A DNA stretch of 64,000 bases, taken from contig ML991771.1 of NCBI GenBank assembly GCA_010094025.1, forward strand, positions 372,001 through 436,000, written 5' to 3'. This document shows, one piece after another, positions 21,092 through 33,985 of the stretch. The notes under the pieces were generated by a model, which was not told the DNA's origin, made no database searches, and saw only the letters and a program-made list of their open reading frames with translations. The stretch comes from Viridothelium virens. Its lineage: Eukaryota > Ascomycota > Dothideomycetes > Trypetheliales > Trypetheliaceae. Numbering within the stretch: position 1 is the stretch's first letter; each line of letters starts with the position of its first letter. The position numbers and the translations under genes are program-made.

Positions 21092-23332
21092 ATGTCGATA
21101 ATGTCACAGCAGCCACAATCATCCATCACTCATCCTGGAAGCTCGGATCGGTCAGCATGGCCACATCTCGCCCCTTCCTCAAGCCTTAGCTCAATTGCTC
21201 AAGCTGCAATCGAGCAAGATATCAAAGATACGCAGGACACTGTACCCAAAGACGTCGATGTCGATTTCGGGCAAGAGGCCGATGGCCTGCTCCTTCCGAC
21301 AAATTCTCGACAAGATGCTTCAGATCAACGTCATTCGCTAGTCGGCTCGTATCATCATCCCACATACCTCGGGGGTGTCAATTGTCCCCCATTTAGTGCC
21401 TCTACCTCTTTCCCTCAACGTAAATATATCACCGAACAGGAGCAAAGTGAAGCATTGACCCAAGAGCGGGATCTTCTCAGAGACAATCAACTCATACCAC
21501 CAGAGCGACCTCTTATACGCCGCGGCTCTTCTCGATCAAGTGCAAACCCCAGAAAACCCTCTGTTCACAGATACTCGTCAATCCCATCGATGAAGAGCAA
21601 AGATCAACTTAGGGACGAAGAACCAACAGTGACAGAAGCCTCTACTCCGGACGAGACAAGCGCACTTTTAGGAAGAGCTCCCAGCCGACCCAATGGCAAC
21701 TCCGACGAACAACCTCTGGATCACAAATGGGAGGAGGCCTTTACAAAGGGCAAGATACAAACATCGTGGCAACGCGAAACTAAAGTCCTATTCCAATTCT
21801 CCCGACCTCTCATAATAACCTTTATCCTTCAATGGTCTCTCACGCAAGCCAGCGTCTTCACAGTTGGCCACATCGGCAAAAAGGAGTTGGCAGCAGTGAG
21901 TTTAGGATCCATGACGGCGAGCATCACTGGATATGCCATCTATCAAGGGCTCGCCACCAGCCTCGACACACTCTGCGCACAAGCCTACGGCAGCGGTCAT
22001 AAGCATCTGGTAGGTCTCCAAATGCAAAGAATGGTGGTCTTCCTCTGGACCATTACCATTCCCATAGCCATCGTTTGGGCCAGCGGCACTCAGATTCTAA
22101 AAGCTATCATACCCGACAAGGCAGTTGCTGAGCTTGCAGGCCTTTACCTCAAGATCCTCATTGCTGGAGCTCCCGGCTACGCTGCCTTCGAAAGCGGCAA
22201 ACGCTTCTGCCAAGCCCAGGGTCTCTTCTCCGCAAACATGTACTGTCTGCTCCTCTGCGCCCCTCTCAACGCCCTCCTACACTACCTCTTTGTCTGGGTA
22301 AGTCCCCTCTTTCCATCCCCTCTCCACCCCAATTTTCAAGATGGAGCGAACCCTCCCCAGCAGAGCCACCCCTCCTTTCCCAACCCTCTCCCTCCCCCAC
22401 CCTCCCCGGAGGACAAACCTCTTCCGCAGAGCCTCTATCCACTAACCTCTCCTTCTTTCCCTCCAAACAGCATCTCCACCTCGGCTTCATCGGCGCACCC
22501 CTCGCCGTCGTCATAACCGAGACCCTCCTCCCCCTCAGCCTCCTCACCTACGTCCGCTTCATCGCCGGCCGAGCCTGCTGGGGCGGCCTCGCCCCGCGCG
22601 CCGCCCTCCGCAACTGGGGTCCCATGATCCGGCTCGCGGTCCCCGGGCTCGCCATGGTCCTCGCCGAGTTCCTCGCCTTCGAGATCCTGACGCTGTGCGC
22701 GGGGCTGCTGGGCACCGAGGCGCTCGCGGCGCAGGCGGTCGTCGGCAGCGTCGCCACGTTGACGTTTTTTGTGGGGCCGTTTCCCGTTAGTATTGCGGCG
22801 AGTACGCGGGTAGCGAATCTCGTGGGGGCGGGTTTGGGGAGGGGTGCGCGCACGTGTGCGGTTGTGGTTATGGTGGGGGCGTCGGGCATTGGGTTGCTGA
22901 ATATGGTGGTTGTGGCGGCGGCGAGGAGGTGGTTGCCTATGTTGTTTACGAATGATGCGGGGGTGTTGGAGAGGGCGGCGAAGGTGCTGCCGGTTTGTGC
23001 GGCGTTTCAGCTTTTTGATAGCTTGGCGGCCAATTGCAATGGGATTTTGAGGGGGCTTGGGAGGCAGGCAATTGGTGGGTATGTCAATGTGGGGAGCTAC
23101 TATGCGGTAAGGTCTTTGCTTGGTTTTCTCTGATGGCATATGACTGAGCTTTCAGGTTGCCATACCTATTTCCATTGCCACTTGCTTTGGCCTGCATTGG
23201 GATATGTATGGTCTGTGGATAGGTCCGGCCATAGGACTCGCCCTCGTTTCTGGCATCGAAGGATGGGTAATCTTCCAAACGAGCTGGGAAGGCGCTGTCG
23301 AAGCTGCGAGAAAGCGAAATGCTCAAGGATAA
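21092..23332 (+). CDS. MATE-family multidrug/toxin efflux transporter
   Basis: Exons 21092-22297, 22471-23106 and 23156-23332 encode 672 residues. MATE proteins are 12-helix antiporters; fungal relatives of yeast Erc1 sit in vacuolar or plasma membranes. About 230 residues of Ser/Pro-rich hydrophilic N-terminus precede the membrane part, which starts at LFQFSRPLIITFILQWSL. Seen next are VFTVGHIGKKELAAVSLGSM, GLATSLDTLCAQAYGSG (a family hallmark) and, in the second half, PGLAMVLAEFLAFEIL and VANLVGAG. The last exon ends with GIEGWVIFQTSW and a short basic tail. Intron 1 is long for this window (173 nt) and C-rich. Exon 2 changes abruptly from C-rich to G-rich on the coding strand. Confidence 0.93.
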
Positions 23333-25046
23333 ATTTGAGCCGGGAGTAGGACCTATTGGCCAAGAACGTAACCTCTACATGAAGCTGAACGACGGATTAG
23401 CAACTACTGGACAATTCCGGAGCCACACTTACAGCAAGACAGTCATTCGACTTATTTGATAGGCGTAGCTGAGGTTCTTTGTCCAGCGTTCAACATGCGT
23501 ATGTATGATACTTGGCTCCAGTTGCCTCTAAGAAAATGCAGGACCTGATAGCCTAAGCTCCTGAGACACGGAGGATGTGCGCAGAAGGCTTTGAGGCTCG
23601 CGTTTGTCATGCTTACCCTCCAACATACTCCCTCTGCTTGTTGCTTCTACAAAATCCTCGAGTTCAGGCAAATAACCAGAGCTTCCAGGTTGCACCGGAG
23701 TCCGGCACCGCCGTCTCTCCGTTTTGGTGGTCTTTTTCGAATCCTTTGTACATACTTCTTTAACATTTATAGTAGGCTGTTAGCTAGTTACCTTCCCTTT
23801 CCAAATCTACTTCCTCTTTCTGGCAGATATGAAATGCACAAATTGTCAGCAGTTGGATGTTTCGATTCTCAGGCTACATTTTCGGTCCGCTAGCTTCAGA
23901 TCTTCTACTGTTTGGTTGGCTGAAGCCTAAAGGCCTTGAACCCAAATTCCTAATGATAGATTTCTTCGACTTCTCCTTGCATAACAGGCGTTGCTACTAT
24001 CGCGTACGAGGAGTAGAGGATCTCAATCACCTCCCACATACTAGTACTCACAGCTCAAGTTCTGGCGCTTTGAACTGGCATAAAGATCGGTACGGAGCCT
24101 AGTAGACCCGGAACATTTTCTTCGCATGCTATCGCCTTTGGATCTGCAGTTCGTAGGCTGTTTGATTGGACCAGTAATCGATTAGATCTTGCTGTCAGAT
24201 TGATGGACAACGTGGTATTACTGCGTTTGGTACTTGTTGTGATGGTCATACATGTGAACTTGTAATTGTAATTGATCACGATGGGTTTTCCGAAGAAGAG
24301 AGAACCATCGATGCTACATGTCATGAAGCTCACCTTGTCATGCAATGGCGATGATTGGTCCCGCTGCTTGTCAATGTACTCCGGATTTCATCTCTTTCAG
24401 CACTCAAAAGCTGACCACGACGCGCTGTTTTCGGAGTGAGCTTATTTCTCCATAAGGATCATTCACCATGCGTCGTCCATTGCTGGTGATATTGCAATTT
24501 TCTATTCGATCCTTGTCGCCTTGACTAGTGGAGATATCCAGATCCTAGGGAATGTGTCATTTTCGATTTGTTTCGGGTCGGTTTCTCAACAAGTCTCCGA
24601 CAATGCTTTTCCCAGGGCGTGTGGAATGAAGTTATCGATCCGCTTTTTCATCCCCCTAAGCCAGAGGCGAAAACGTTGGCGGAGCGATTCCATTACTCTA
24701 GTGCCATACCTAATTGACAATGTGCTCTGACATCATCTCCCTGGTCCCACCCGGCAGTTCCACAAGGGACCTAAATTTCCGCCGGCTGCTGTTGCTTGGA
24801 CAATTTCTTCATACAGCCTTGTGGCGCTGCCCACGTTTCTGTGCCTTTGTTACTATTGGGGATCTGCACCAGGGACTTGGTCCACTTGCGTCAGTAATTT
24901 TTTTCCAGCGGAGCTATAACGCGTCTGTCTGCGTGCCAGCGTAGCTCCATAGTGAAGATGGCAGGGGATCTTAAGAGCTGCAAAGAGCCCTGCTCGGGGA
25001 TTGTGCAGCTTTTGTCCAAGCCAAGCTCTCTGAGAGGCCAATCGCA
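23333..25046. other. Intergenic, MATE / acid phosphatase
   Basis: About 1.7 kb with no supportable gene in any frame; open frames are short and have no family features. Confidence 0.5.
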
Positions 25047-26780
25047 ATGTATCTGCTTCACGTCTTAGCTAGCGTTGCGGCGATTGCAAATGGTGTAGCT
25101 ACACAATACTCTGAGAGACAAGAATCCCTGCTGACCGACATCAATGTTATCGAGCACTTCTGGGGTACGTTTGATTCACTGTACTACCTGACAGTCAGAG
25201 TTTCTTATTTGTTCAGGTCAAATCAGCCCGTACGCCGACAACGCAGAGAACTTCTTCGGTGTAAAGGATATTGGTCTTCCTGATGGGTGCCAGATCGAGC
25301 AAGCGCATTCTCTTCAGCGCCATGCCCAAAGGTTCCCAACCTCGTCGATGGAGGACGGTGAGAATGACGAGAACTTCGCCAGCAAATTGAAAAACTTTAC
25401 GTCTGCGAATCCGAACGCATCCTTCACAGGTCCTTTGGCTTTCCTTAATAGCTACGAGTATGTCATGACTGAAAGCTTTTTGACTGGCATCGGAGCATCC
25501 ACGGAATTCCAATCTGGTGTTAAATTTTGGAACCGCTATGGTAGAACACTGTACAATGCCTCCGTCGGTCAGGTTGCATTCAATGCTAGCGACTTAGGAG
25601 CCAAGCCAGTCCTGCGGACGACGAGCCAGTCACGAATTGAGAACAGTCAGATCAGCTGGGCCCTTGGGTAAGTGGGAATTCTTATCGAAGAAGCATATCA
25701 AGCGCTGATCGCCTTCCCAGATTCTTCGGTCCAAGCTTTGAACTTATGCCTGACCCTTCTCTTTCGAGCTTCGTCAACGGTTCTCTCTATGATGTTGTGA
25801 TCATTCCTGAAGGTGGCACGGAAAACAACACTCTCGCTTCTTACGACTCATGCTTCAATGACAACGATCCCGAGATCGGCTATCTGGGCGACTATGATCT
25901 CTACCCGTATATTGCCAATTATCTACCTGCGGCTACGGCTCGCATGCAGCAATATGCACCGAAGGGCTTCACCTTCAATACAAACGATACGTATGCCATG
26001 CAATCAATTTGCGCCTATGAAACCAACTACCTTGGAACCTCCGACTTCTGTTCGCTCTTTACCGAGGATGAATGGAAGGGCTTTGAGAACACTTTGGACA
26101 TTGAGTACTATTTCGATTATAGTTTTGGGAACCCAACAGGTCGCGCTCAGGGTATTGGCTACCTCCAGGAACTCCTTGCTCGCCTAGAAGAGCAGTACAT
26201 CATGTCATCGAATAGTAGTGTCAACAGTACCCTTGATGACAATGCTGCAGACTTTCCTCTCGGCCGACCATTCTACGTCGACTTCTCACACGACGACATC
26301 ATTGTGAGCGTCTTGACGGCCATGTCTCTCGACTACTTCCGGGAAGCCCCCAGCCTGACCCAATATCCACCGGATCCAGAGCGTCACTTCATATTAAGCA
26401 GCATGACTCCCTTCGGTGGTCGATTGATCACGGAAGTCATCGGTTGCGCAGACGCTGATCCAAAGCCTGTGCATAATCAGCGCACGCAGTACTATCCCAC
26501 ACAGTACGGGTATGATCCTTCGAATGCTTCTAATAAGTTTGTTCGCATGCGATTGAACAATGGCATTCTGCCTATCGAGACAATTCGAGGAGGTGCTTGC
26601 TCACATCGCACAGATGGCCTGTGCAAATTGGAAAGCTTTCTAGCCAGTCAGACCAACGCGTATGCCCAGTCGAATTATGACTACGCTTGCTTTGCTAATT
26701 ATACTCTCCTTGATCCATTCAATGGATACGATTATGATGGCACGATCAATGAAAGCACACCTGGGATCAGCCACGCGTAA
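25047..26780 (+). CDS. Secreted histidine acid phosphatase (phytase-like)
   Basis: Exons 25047-25164, 25217-25667 and 25721-26780 give 542 residues. The two-domain histidine phosphatase family removes phosphate from esters through a phosphohistidine. The N-terminus MYLLHVLASVAAIANGVA is signal-like. The active-site motif is RHAQRFPT near residue 74 (general form RHGxRxP) and the proton-donor motif is SHDD near residue 378. Both intron borders restore conserved blocks (EHFWG to QISPYADNAE; SWALG to FFGPSF). Numerous N-x-S/T sites and paired cysteines fit secretion. Whether phytate is the substrate cannot be told. Confidence 0.92.
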
Positions 26781-27869
26781 TCCCTGTTGGACCTCAGGAA
26801 TTTGACATCCCTGCTGGAAGGTAGAGATTAAATCTGCTAGGCAGTATTATCAATGCGTAACTTATATTACTCAACTCTTTAATAGCAAGAGATTTGTTGC
26901 AGGAACTCAGGGAAGCTACGGAACTTCGATGGTAAACGGACTCTTCAACTCGCCGAAGACGCGAAATGAAAACTGCTATCTGACGTAAATGCGTGTCACG
27001 GACAGAACTGCCCCATCGATGCTAGTGTAGAGTACGATATGTTCTCGCTTCTCCACTCAGCAGCCTCAACTTCCCACAGCACCTTCTTCCTTCTGATATC
27101 TACGACTTGCACTATTAGCATGCTTTCATATAATGTGACCAAAATCGCGATTCAAAGAAGAGATTTGGAGCATTGTCAAAGGATTTTTCCGGTTTTGATT
27201 CCCTAAGATCCTTGGGCAAATCACCGGAATAGGTTTGAAAGGTTTCACGGAAGGATGCCGTAAAAGTCCGATGCAGGAAAGTCCCACGTCCTGTACAATA
27301 ATTCTATCCATTCCAACAAGTGGGTCATCTCGAACTTTAAAATCGCCAATCCAGCAGAATTGCCGGTGATTGCCCTGAAGCACCATCTTTTATTCCTGGG
27401 CTGAAATGAAGATCGTATTTTGACTCATGATCGCATTATCATGTCGTATCTATGAGGATCGTCGACGGAATTTTATGCCCCGCTTTCTTTTCCCCTCTGC
27501 TCCCTGAAACACCCGGCGTCCCCTCCATCCGTTTTGGGACAACATAGCTGCCTGGTACACGCTCTGAGATGGCGTCAGTACACCGCAGTAGCATCTTGCA
27601 CTCCTCAAGCATGGATATTTTCATTCACCTTCCATCGTTGGATAAGGTCGGCTGGATCGTCATGCAAGCTTCCACCCCCATAGATACGCCGCGATAAAGC
27701 CATTCTAATGCAATGGAACAATGAAACAGGTAGGTAGCCGGAGAGATGGAGCTGCGAGCCCCCCGGCTCCATCCTTAAATTCGTCATTTCCTGGCGAGCC
27801 GCAAAAAGGTTCGAGTTTCGAGTTTCTCCTACTGAGTGTGCTTTCCAGCGATTTTCCTGGCTGAGAAAC
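26781..27869. other. Intergenic, acid phosphatase / carboxypeptidase
   Basis: About 1.1 kb; no gene supported. The part before 27870 should contain the carboxypeptidase promoter. Confidence 0.5.
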
Positions 27870-29581
27870 ATGATGTGGAGCACCAGTTTTCTGCTCTCGC
27901 TGTTTTGCGTTGGCTTGCTTTTGGTGGACCAGTCTGCTGGGAAGAGAGACTTCAACTATTTTCATCGTCAACAAAAAGAAAGATTGAAGGGGCTGGAGAA
28001 CCATGCGGCAAATTCCAAAGCTGTACATACACGCGCAGCGAACTACCGATACTACAACAATAAGACAGCACCGTACTTCATCGAAAAATGGCCCTTAGTC
28101 AATTTCGATACTGGAGAATTCTATTCTGGATCTGTACGCCGTGATCATCTCCACTTGTGCTCTTGTAGCGCATTGTTGCTAACCACCTACCCCTCGTAAT
28201 AGGTCCCCATCGACGAATCCGACCCAAATCGAAGCTTATTCTTTATCTTCAAGCCTGCAATAAATGCGCCTACTAACGACATCACAATCTGGATCAATGG
28301 CGGGCCGGGCTGCAGTTCCCTCGTCGGCTTCTTCCAAGAAAATGGACCGATACTGTGGCAACCAGGGACGTATGAGCCGACGTCGAACCCATACTCGTGG
28401 GCCAACATTACGAACTTGTTGTGGGTTGATCAACCAGTTGGCGCAGGCTTTGCGGTTGGCGACATTAGAGCGCATAATGAAGTCGATATTGCGAAGGATT
28501 TCGTGGGATTCTTCAAGAATTGGGAACAGCTCTTTGGCATTGAGAACTACAAAATCTATGTGACGGGAGAATCGTAAGCTCATTCCTCGGACACTCGGTT
28601 GGATCGCAAGGCCCTTTGCTGATATTCTCCTTTTCCAGATATGCTGGGCGATACGTGCCATATATCTCTGCAGAGATGTTAGACCAGAATGACCAGCGCT
28701 ACTTCAATCTTTCTGGGGCAATTACCTACGACCCATGCATTGGCTCTTTCGACGTCGTTGGACAAGAGATCCCAACATACCCATTCGTAGCTGCTAATAA
28801 TGAGATCCTCAACCTTAACCAGTCGACTCTAGACACTCTCGCATCTCAGCACGAAAGCTGCGGCTACGCTAAATTCATCGACACGTACATGCAATTCCCA
28901 CCTCCGGGAAACCAACCTCAGATCGGGAACTACAACTACTCAAGCTGTGACATATTCGACATTTACGCGAGCGCCGCCAATGACGTCAACCCGTGCTTCA
29001 ACATTTACCATATCAGCGACTACTGCCCGCTGCTTGGAGATGTGGTGAGCAGCCCCGGCGGTCTTAGCTGCCTGCCCCAGACCTACTACTTCAACCGCAG
29101 CGACGTAAAAGCCGCCTTGCACGCCCCGAATATCTCTTGGTCTGAATGCGGGGAGCACAATGTCTTCCTAGGCAACTTCACCCACGGCATTGGTGCTGGT
29201 CCAGAAGGAGAGAACGACCTCTCGCCCGATCCTATCCAGCACGTGCTCCCGCAGGTCATCGAAGCGACGAACCGTGTCATAGTGAGCAATGGCGATTGGG
29301 ATGGCCTACTATTGACGAATGGGACGCTGCTATCAATTCAGAATATGACTTGGAATGGGAAGCTGGGGTTCCAGGCGCCGCCGACGGAGGATGTCATCGT
29401 GCAGACCCCGGATCTGCAATATGGAATTGGAGGGCCACAGGGAGTGATAGGCAAGCAGCATTATGAGAGGGGGTTATTGTGGATTGAGACGTATCAGTCA
29501 GGGCATGAGCAGCCGCAATATCAGCCAAGAGCTACTTTGAGACATCTCGAGTGGCTGCTTGGGCGGATTGATCAGCTTTAA
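27870..29581 (+). CDS. Serine carboxypeptidase, peptidase family S10, secreted
   Basis: Exons 27870-28133, 28203-28573 and 28639-29581 give 525 residues. S10 enzymes remove C-terminal residues at acid pH. A signal peptide (SFLLSLFCVGLLLVDQSAG) is followed by NGGPGCSSLVGFF (oxyanion part), WVDQPVGAGF, the catalytic serine in GESYAG near residue 212 (codon split by intron 2), the catalytic aspartate in NGDWDG near 431, and the catalytic histidine in SGHEQPQ near 500. The triad is complete. Cysteines in the middle region fit the family's disulfides. Vacuolar versus extracellular location is undecided; several glycosylation sites favour secretion. Confidence 0.95.
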
Positions 29582-30312
29582 ATTGAAGATATTGGGAGGA
29601 CTAAAAATACGGTACGGATAGAGGTAGTTGCTAACGTGTGGGCAAAGAACGCTTAAAACCGGTTAATGTATGCGTACCAATGAAAAGTCTGCCTGTTAGA
29701 AATCAATTGAAACAGTCTCAGCGCAATCAGACATTTGATTCGACCAGTGATAGGGCTGCTGAATGTTGCTTGCATGGAACTTTTGGATAGCCGCTGTTGC
29801 GATGGCAACTGCTGGATGGGAAGGAGCGAGCACAGCAAGTCTTTGTCGACTGGCTAATTACCGCGCCGGCATCGACCTTTATGACGCGGCGTTCTGGGTT
29901 ATACGTGGAGATGCGCTGTTTCTATAACACACTTGATGAGGCAGGTAAGGCGGATACGCGTACTTGGTAGCAAACCAATCGCAAACCCTGTCGAAGGGTC
30001 CACCAAGAGCACAGGGACAGGAAAGTCCGTCCACGTCTGCATGGGTACTCCTATTGATTTTCACCATACGGAGCTTTAGCAATGCAGGAGGAAGAGCAGG
30101 CTACAATCTACACAATGGCGCGACTTTCGTGTCGTATCCACGGTCAGGCTGTACTCTACTACATCACGTTCTGCGGCGCTGAACCGTTGGCCTCTGATCT
30201 TACCATACCCTGAACTCATTCAGTATCTTTGCCTGCAGCCTCAACCGCCAAGCACAGAATCTGAATCTGGATCTGACTCTGACACTTCCTGGCTGTTTCC
30301 AAGACTCAGATT
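29582..30312. other. Intergenic, carboxypeptidase / Zn2Cys6 regulator
   Basis: About 730 bp, no gene supported. Just before the regulator there is a short degenerate repeat of ctgaatctggatctgactct type (about 30260-30285), probably leader sequence. Confidence 0.45.
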
Positions 30313-31567
30313 ATGGCCCCCAATCGCCGACCCCACAAGAAATCTCGACAAGGGTGCGCAGAGTGTAAGCGGAGGCATGTCAAGGTAATCAAAGTCTCCA
30401 TTGAGTCCGCTATCGTGCTTGCGACCATTCCTAGCATTCTCATTTTAATCTTGATAGTGCGATGAGACGCGGCCGACTTGTGTGAACTGCTCAATCGGGG
30501 GTCTTCGATGCTCCTTTCGGGATCAGGCGCCATTGCCGGAGGCTCTAGGACCTCGTTCTAAAGCAGCAAGCCAGCCAGCCATCCCTCCAAAGGCCTTGAC
30601 AGTGGCTCCTTCCGTACAGGACTGCGTCCCTGTGGCGCCGGTGGACCAATTCCAAGTGAACGCGCATCACATGGATCTCTTCTCACATTTCCTTTTGGAG
30701 ACGTGCAACAGCTTTGGCAGCGACACGACTAACGTCGCCACCTTCTCCCGCATCATCATGCGTTTCGCCATCACTACACCGTACCTCATGCATGAGAGTC
30801 TCGCGCTGGGAGCACTTCATCTAAGCCACATGCGTCCGAATCAACGTCAATACTACCGTGACGAAGCCACTCGTTTGCAAACGTATGCTCTGTCGCTCTT
30901 TAAATGTGCAGACTCGGATATCACTACCGACACCTCCGTTCCAATATTCCTGTTCTCCTCGATATTAGGCGTTCACGTCTTAGCAGACGTGGCTACTACA
31001 CCAGGCGTTAATACGGAATGTTTCCTGGAGCGGTTCATATTCTCCATGCAGATTCGTCGTGGCATCCGTGCTATTACTCGACGCTCATGGGATTTACTTC
31101 TAGAAAGCGAGCTGCAGCCTATTCTACAAGCATACCAGCCAAGCATTCAGGGGCGTAGCATAGGTAGCGAATGCGATGGACTCCGAGAACTCTTGCGCTC
31201 AACTGCCGTTGATGCCTCAGTCTTAGGCACTTGCCAGAACGCGATTGATCACTTGCAGCGTGCCTTCGACGAGAACCAATTTGACGCAGAGCACAACGTG
31301 AAAACAGGAGTTGTGCTCGTCTGGCCTGCATACGTGTCCGAGGAATATGTGGACTTACTGCTGGCCAGACGACCCGAAGCCTTGGCTATTCTCGCGTATT
31401 ATGGCATTCTGTTACATTCCCGGCGAGATCAGTGGTTCACCTGCGACTCGGGTGAGATGTTGATTAGATCAGTCGCTGCGGAGTTGGGGTCAGCTTGGGA
31501 CCATTGGCTTGCATATCCAAAATCTGTTATAACCTCGAACAGTGCTAATACATCGCAACCAAGGTGA
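30313..31567 (+). CDS. Zn2Cys6 transcription factor
   Basis: Exons 30313-30384 and 30458-31567 give 393 residues. The binuclear zinc cluster has spacing CX2CX6CX6CX2CX6C (CAECKRRHVKCDE.. then CVNCSIGGLRC) and is split by the intron exactly after HVK, a common place in this family. A basic stretch (RRPHKKSRQG) precedes it. The rest matches the general fungal TF middle region of short UPC2-like regulators (HHMDLFSHFLLETCNSFG; LHLSHMRPNQRQYYRDEAT; AILAYYGILLHSRRDQWF). Target genes are unknown; neighbours are a carboxypeptidase and an RTA1-like gene, and no common pathway is obvious. Confidence 0.92.
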
Positions 31568-32249
31568 TGGTTGATATTGCCCATATTTCTCTTGACGGCA
31601 TCATTACATTGAAGGCTTTGGTATAGGTATTGGCGTGGTCGGGGAACCTCCATTTTTAATAGGGAGTTGCTGCGCCGCCACATATCCAGAGTGGGATATT
31701 GTCAGTCCAGTGACCGTTGAAAGAAATCCCTGCTTGTCTCTGCGATTTTCACTCACTTCGGTTACGTGGACAACAGAGCATAGAGGACTTAACGAGAACG
31801 ATAAAGTGTCCTACGACAGCGCAGGGATATCCTAGGAACTACTACCGATCCGGTATTCCTTAGGTTACGTGGGTGCGTACGCGAGTACGCGTATTGTCTC
31901 ATTGGCCCGCAGTGGTCGAATCCTAGGTATACGCGTATCTGAATCGATATACTTTCTACCTCTCAATTCGCAGGTCGCAACATCAGACACAATGTCCCCC
32001 CTATCAGTTCAGAAGGGATTCATATGGCTTTTTCGGGTACTTAATCTCTGATGTGCCCCAACCGGAACATGCTCGCATTCTACCACAATTACAGTCTATT
32101 TGACCTCAGCTACCTCGTACATCCACTCCACCCTCCCACCCATCCCATCTCAACCTCTCCATTCGCCTGAATTTTCTTCAATAAAGCGGGACAATTGAAT
32201 ACAACTGGTCTGATAAATCAAAGATCCACAAGGACTCCCAATCTACATT
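31568..32249. other. Intergenic with two ACGCGT sites, upstream of RTA1-like gene
   Basis: About 680 bp without a gene. Two copies of TACGCGTAT occur 44 bp apart, with core ACGCGT at 31887-31892 and 31931-31936. A C/T-rich tract (32110-32170) is a typical fungal promoter feature. Confidence 0.45.
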
Positions 32250-33160
32250 ATGGCGAATTTGGAGTCCCACAATGGCTACTACCTCTGGCAATACATCCCG
32301 TCTATACCTGCGGCCATACTGTTCAGCATCCTCTTCGGTATAATCACTGTCCTACACTTATGGCGCATGTTCAGAAGCCGGACTTGGTACTGCATTGCCT
32401 TCGCTACTGGCGGTATTTGTGAGTTCCTCTGACTCGTCCTCACCCGCCCTCTCCTGATTCTCTTCCAGTTGAATTCATCGGCTACGTCGGCCGCATCTTC
32501 GCTCACGATCGTACTGGCGCCATCATGCCATATGTCATTCAAAGCGTCTTCATCCTCCTCGCACCCGCTCTGTTCGCAGCATCCATGTACATGGTTCTCG
32601 GCCGCATCATCCGCTGTGTCCGGGGTGAAAAGTACTCGATTATCCGAGTGAGCTGGCTAGCGAAGATCTTCGTTGGCGGCGATGTCTTCTCCTTCCTGAT
32701 CCAGGCCGGTGGCGCAGGCATTCTCGTCAAGGGCGATTCCGACGCAAAGACAGGTGAAAACATCATCGTCGGCGGTCTGATAGTCCAGGTCATCATGTTC
32801 GGCCTCTTCGCACTCTCAGCTATCGTCTTCGAGGTGCGGATGCATCGGCACGCCATGGCTTCGTTATACAACTCCAAAGTCCCTTGGAAGGAGACGTTGC
32901 ATATGTTGTACTATGCTAGCTTGGCCATCATGGTGCGGTCCATTGTCCGTGTCATCCAGTACATTATGGGACAAGGAGGCTACTTGCTGAAGAAGGAGTG
33001 GCCACTGTATGTCTTCGACGGGCTACTGATGTTCATCACCATGGTCATTTTCTATCGGACCTATCCGAGTGAGGTAAATCCAAAAAAGGTCATAATGCCT
33101 GAGAATCAGGATGCTACAATCGGAATGGAATCGCGACAGAGGTCTTATCCTCAATGTTGA
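32250..33160 (+). CDS. RTA1-like multi-pass membrane protein
   Basis: Exons 32250-32418 and 32469-33160 give 286 residues. RTA1/RSB1-type proteins have seven membrane helices and are linked to lipid translocation and to resistance against toxic amphiphiles. Visible features are YIPSIPAAILFSILFGIITV (helix 1), FEFIGYVGR formed across the intron, VIQSVFILLAPALFAASMYM, DVFSFLIQAGGAGI and the late VRSIVRVIQYIMG with EWPLYVFDGLLM, all family hallmarks. Ligand or function in this species is not visible. Confidence 0.94.
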
Positions 33161-33985
33161 TAATGGCAATGGTTATTAAGAGGCGGCGACGACATGAAAG
33201 TGGCTATCACAGTCGGAGAATTCCAGGCCACTTTGTGTTCTATTGTCATGCTTGAGACTGAGACTTGTGTAAACTTCCTGATTTGTCGCGCAAGTAGGTT
33301 GATTGACGATCTAATGCGATACGACAAATCCTTGACCTTGACATGGAATTGCATCATCTCGTTCGCTTGTTATACCCGTCTTTTGGAAATCTCTCCTCAA
33401 CCCGCGGAGAAAATCAGAGGCTAAAACAACAATAGACGAGAGACAGGCGCATATTTATTTTTCAAGGCAAAAGCTGGAGCTTGGAGAACCGATTTACGAC
33501 CGACCAATGGAGGTTTTGATAAAAATGATCTTGGCACATTAGTCCAGCAAGCTTGTGAGCGGCGTGCACATGAAGATGTCTCTGCGTTCGGTAGAAGGTG
33601 GTCAAAATCCGAGCTTGACGAAATGACCTACTTGCGCCACGGACTATCCCGCAGGAAATGGGCCTCGAAATCTGCTTCGTCTCTATTGATGTAATCTACA
33701 GGGAGGACAGGGTGCCGTTGCCAAAGCCCGATTCAATACAGCCTCGCTTTGAAGTGCTCATCCGTGCTTGACGTGGTTGCTGTAGCCTAACTTTCTCTGA
33801 GAAGCTTTGTGCGTTCGCTCTGAACAGGCGGCGATGATATGTCCGGACCCGCGAAGGTAAGTCCATTTATCAGCATTCAGTGCATAAAGTATTTCTCCTT
33901 TCTCTGTTGAAGGTTCGTGAATAGCGTTTTCCACGCTGAGCACCCATGCCTTATTTGCTCTCATGTGCCCAGCGTCCATCTGTAT
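33161..33985. other. Intergenic, RTA1-like / DUF6594
   Basis: About 820 bp between convergent genes. No gene or repeat that I can support. Confidence 0.5.

Noticed and set aside
22435-23139. Long minus-strand frame (234 codons) opposite the MATE gene
   Set aside because: Antisense shadow caused by the extreme C/G codon bias of the MATE exon; Arg/Pro/His-rich with no family features.
28000-33160. A secondary-metabolite cluster (regulator, peptidase, membrane protein side by side)
   Set aside because: No backbone enzyme (PKS, NRPS, terpene synthase), P450 or methyltransferase is present.
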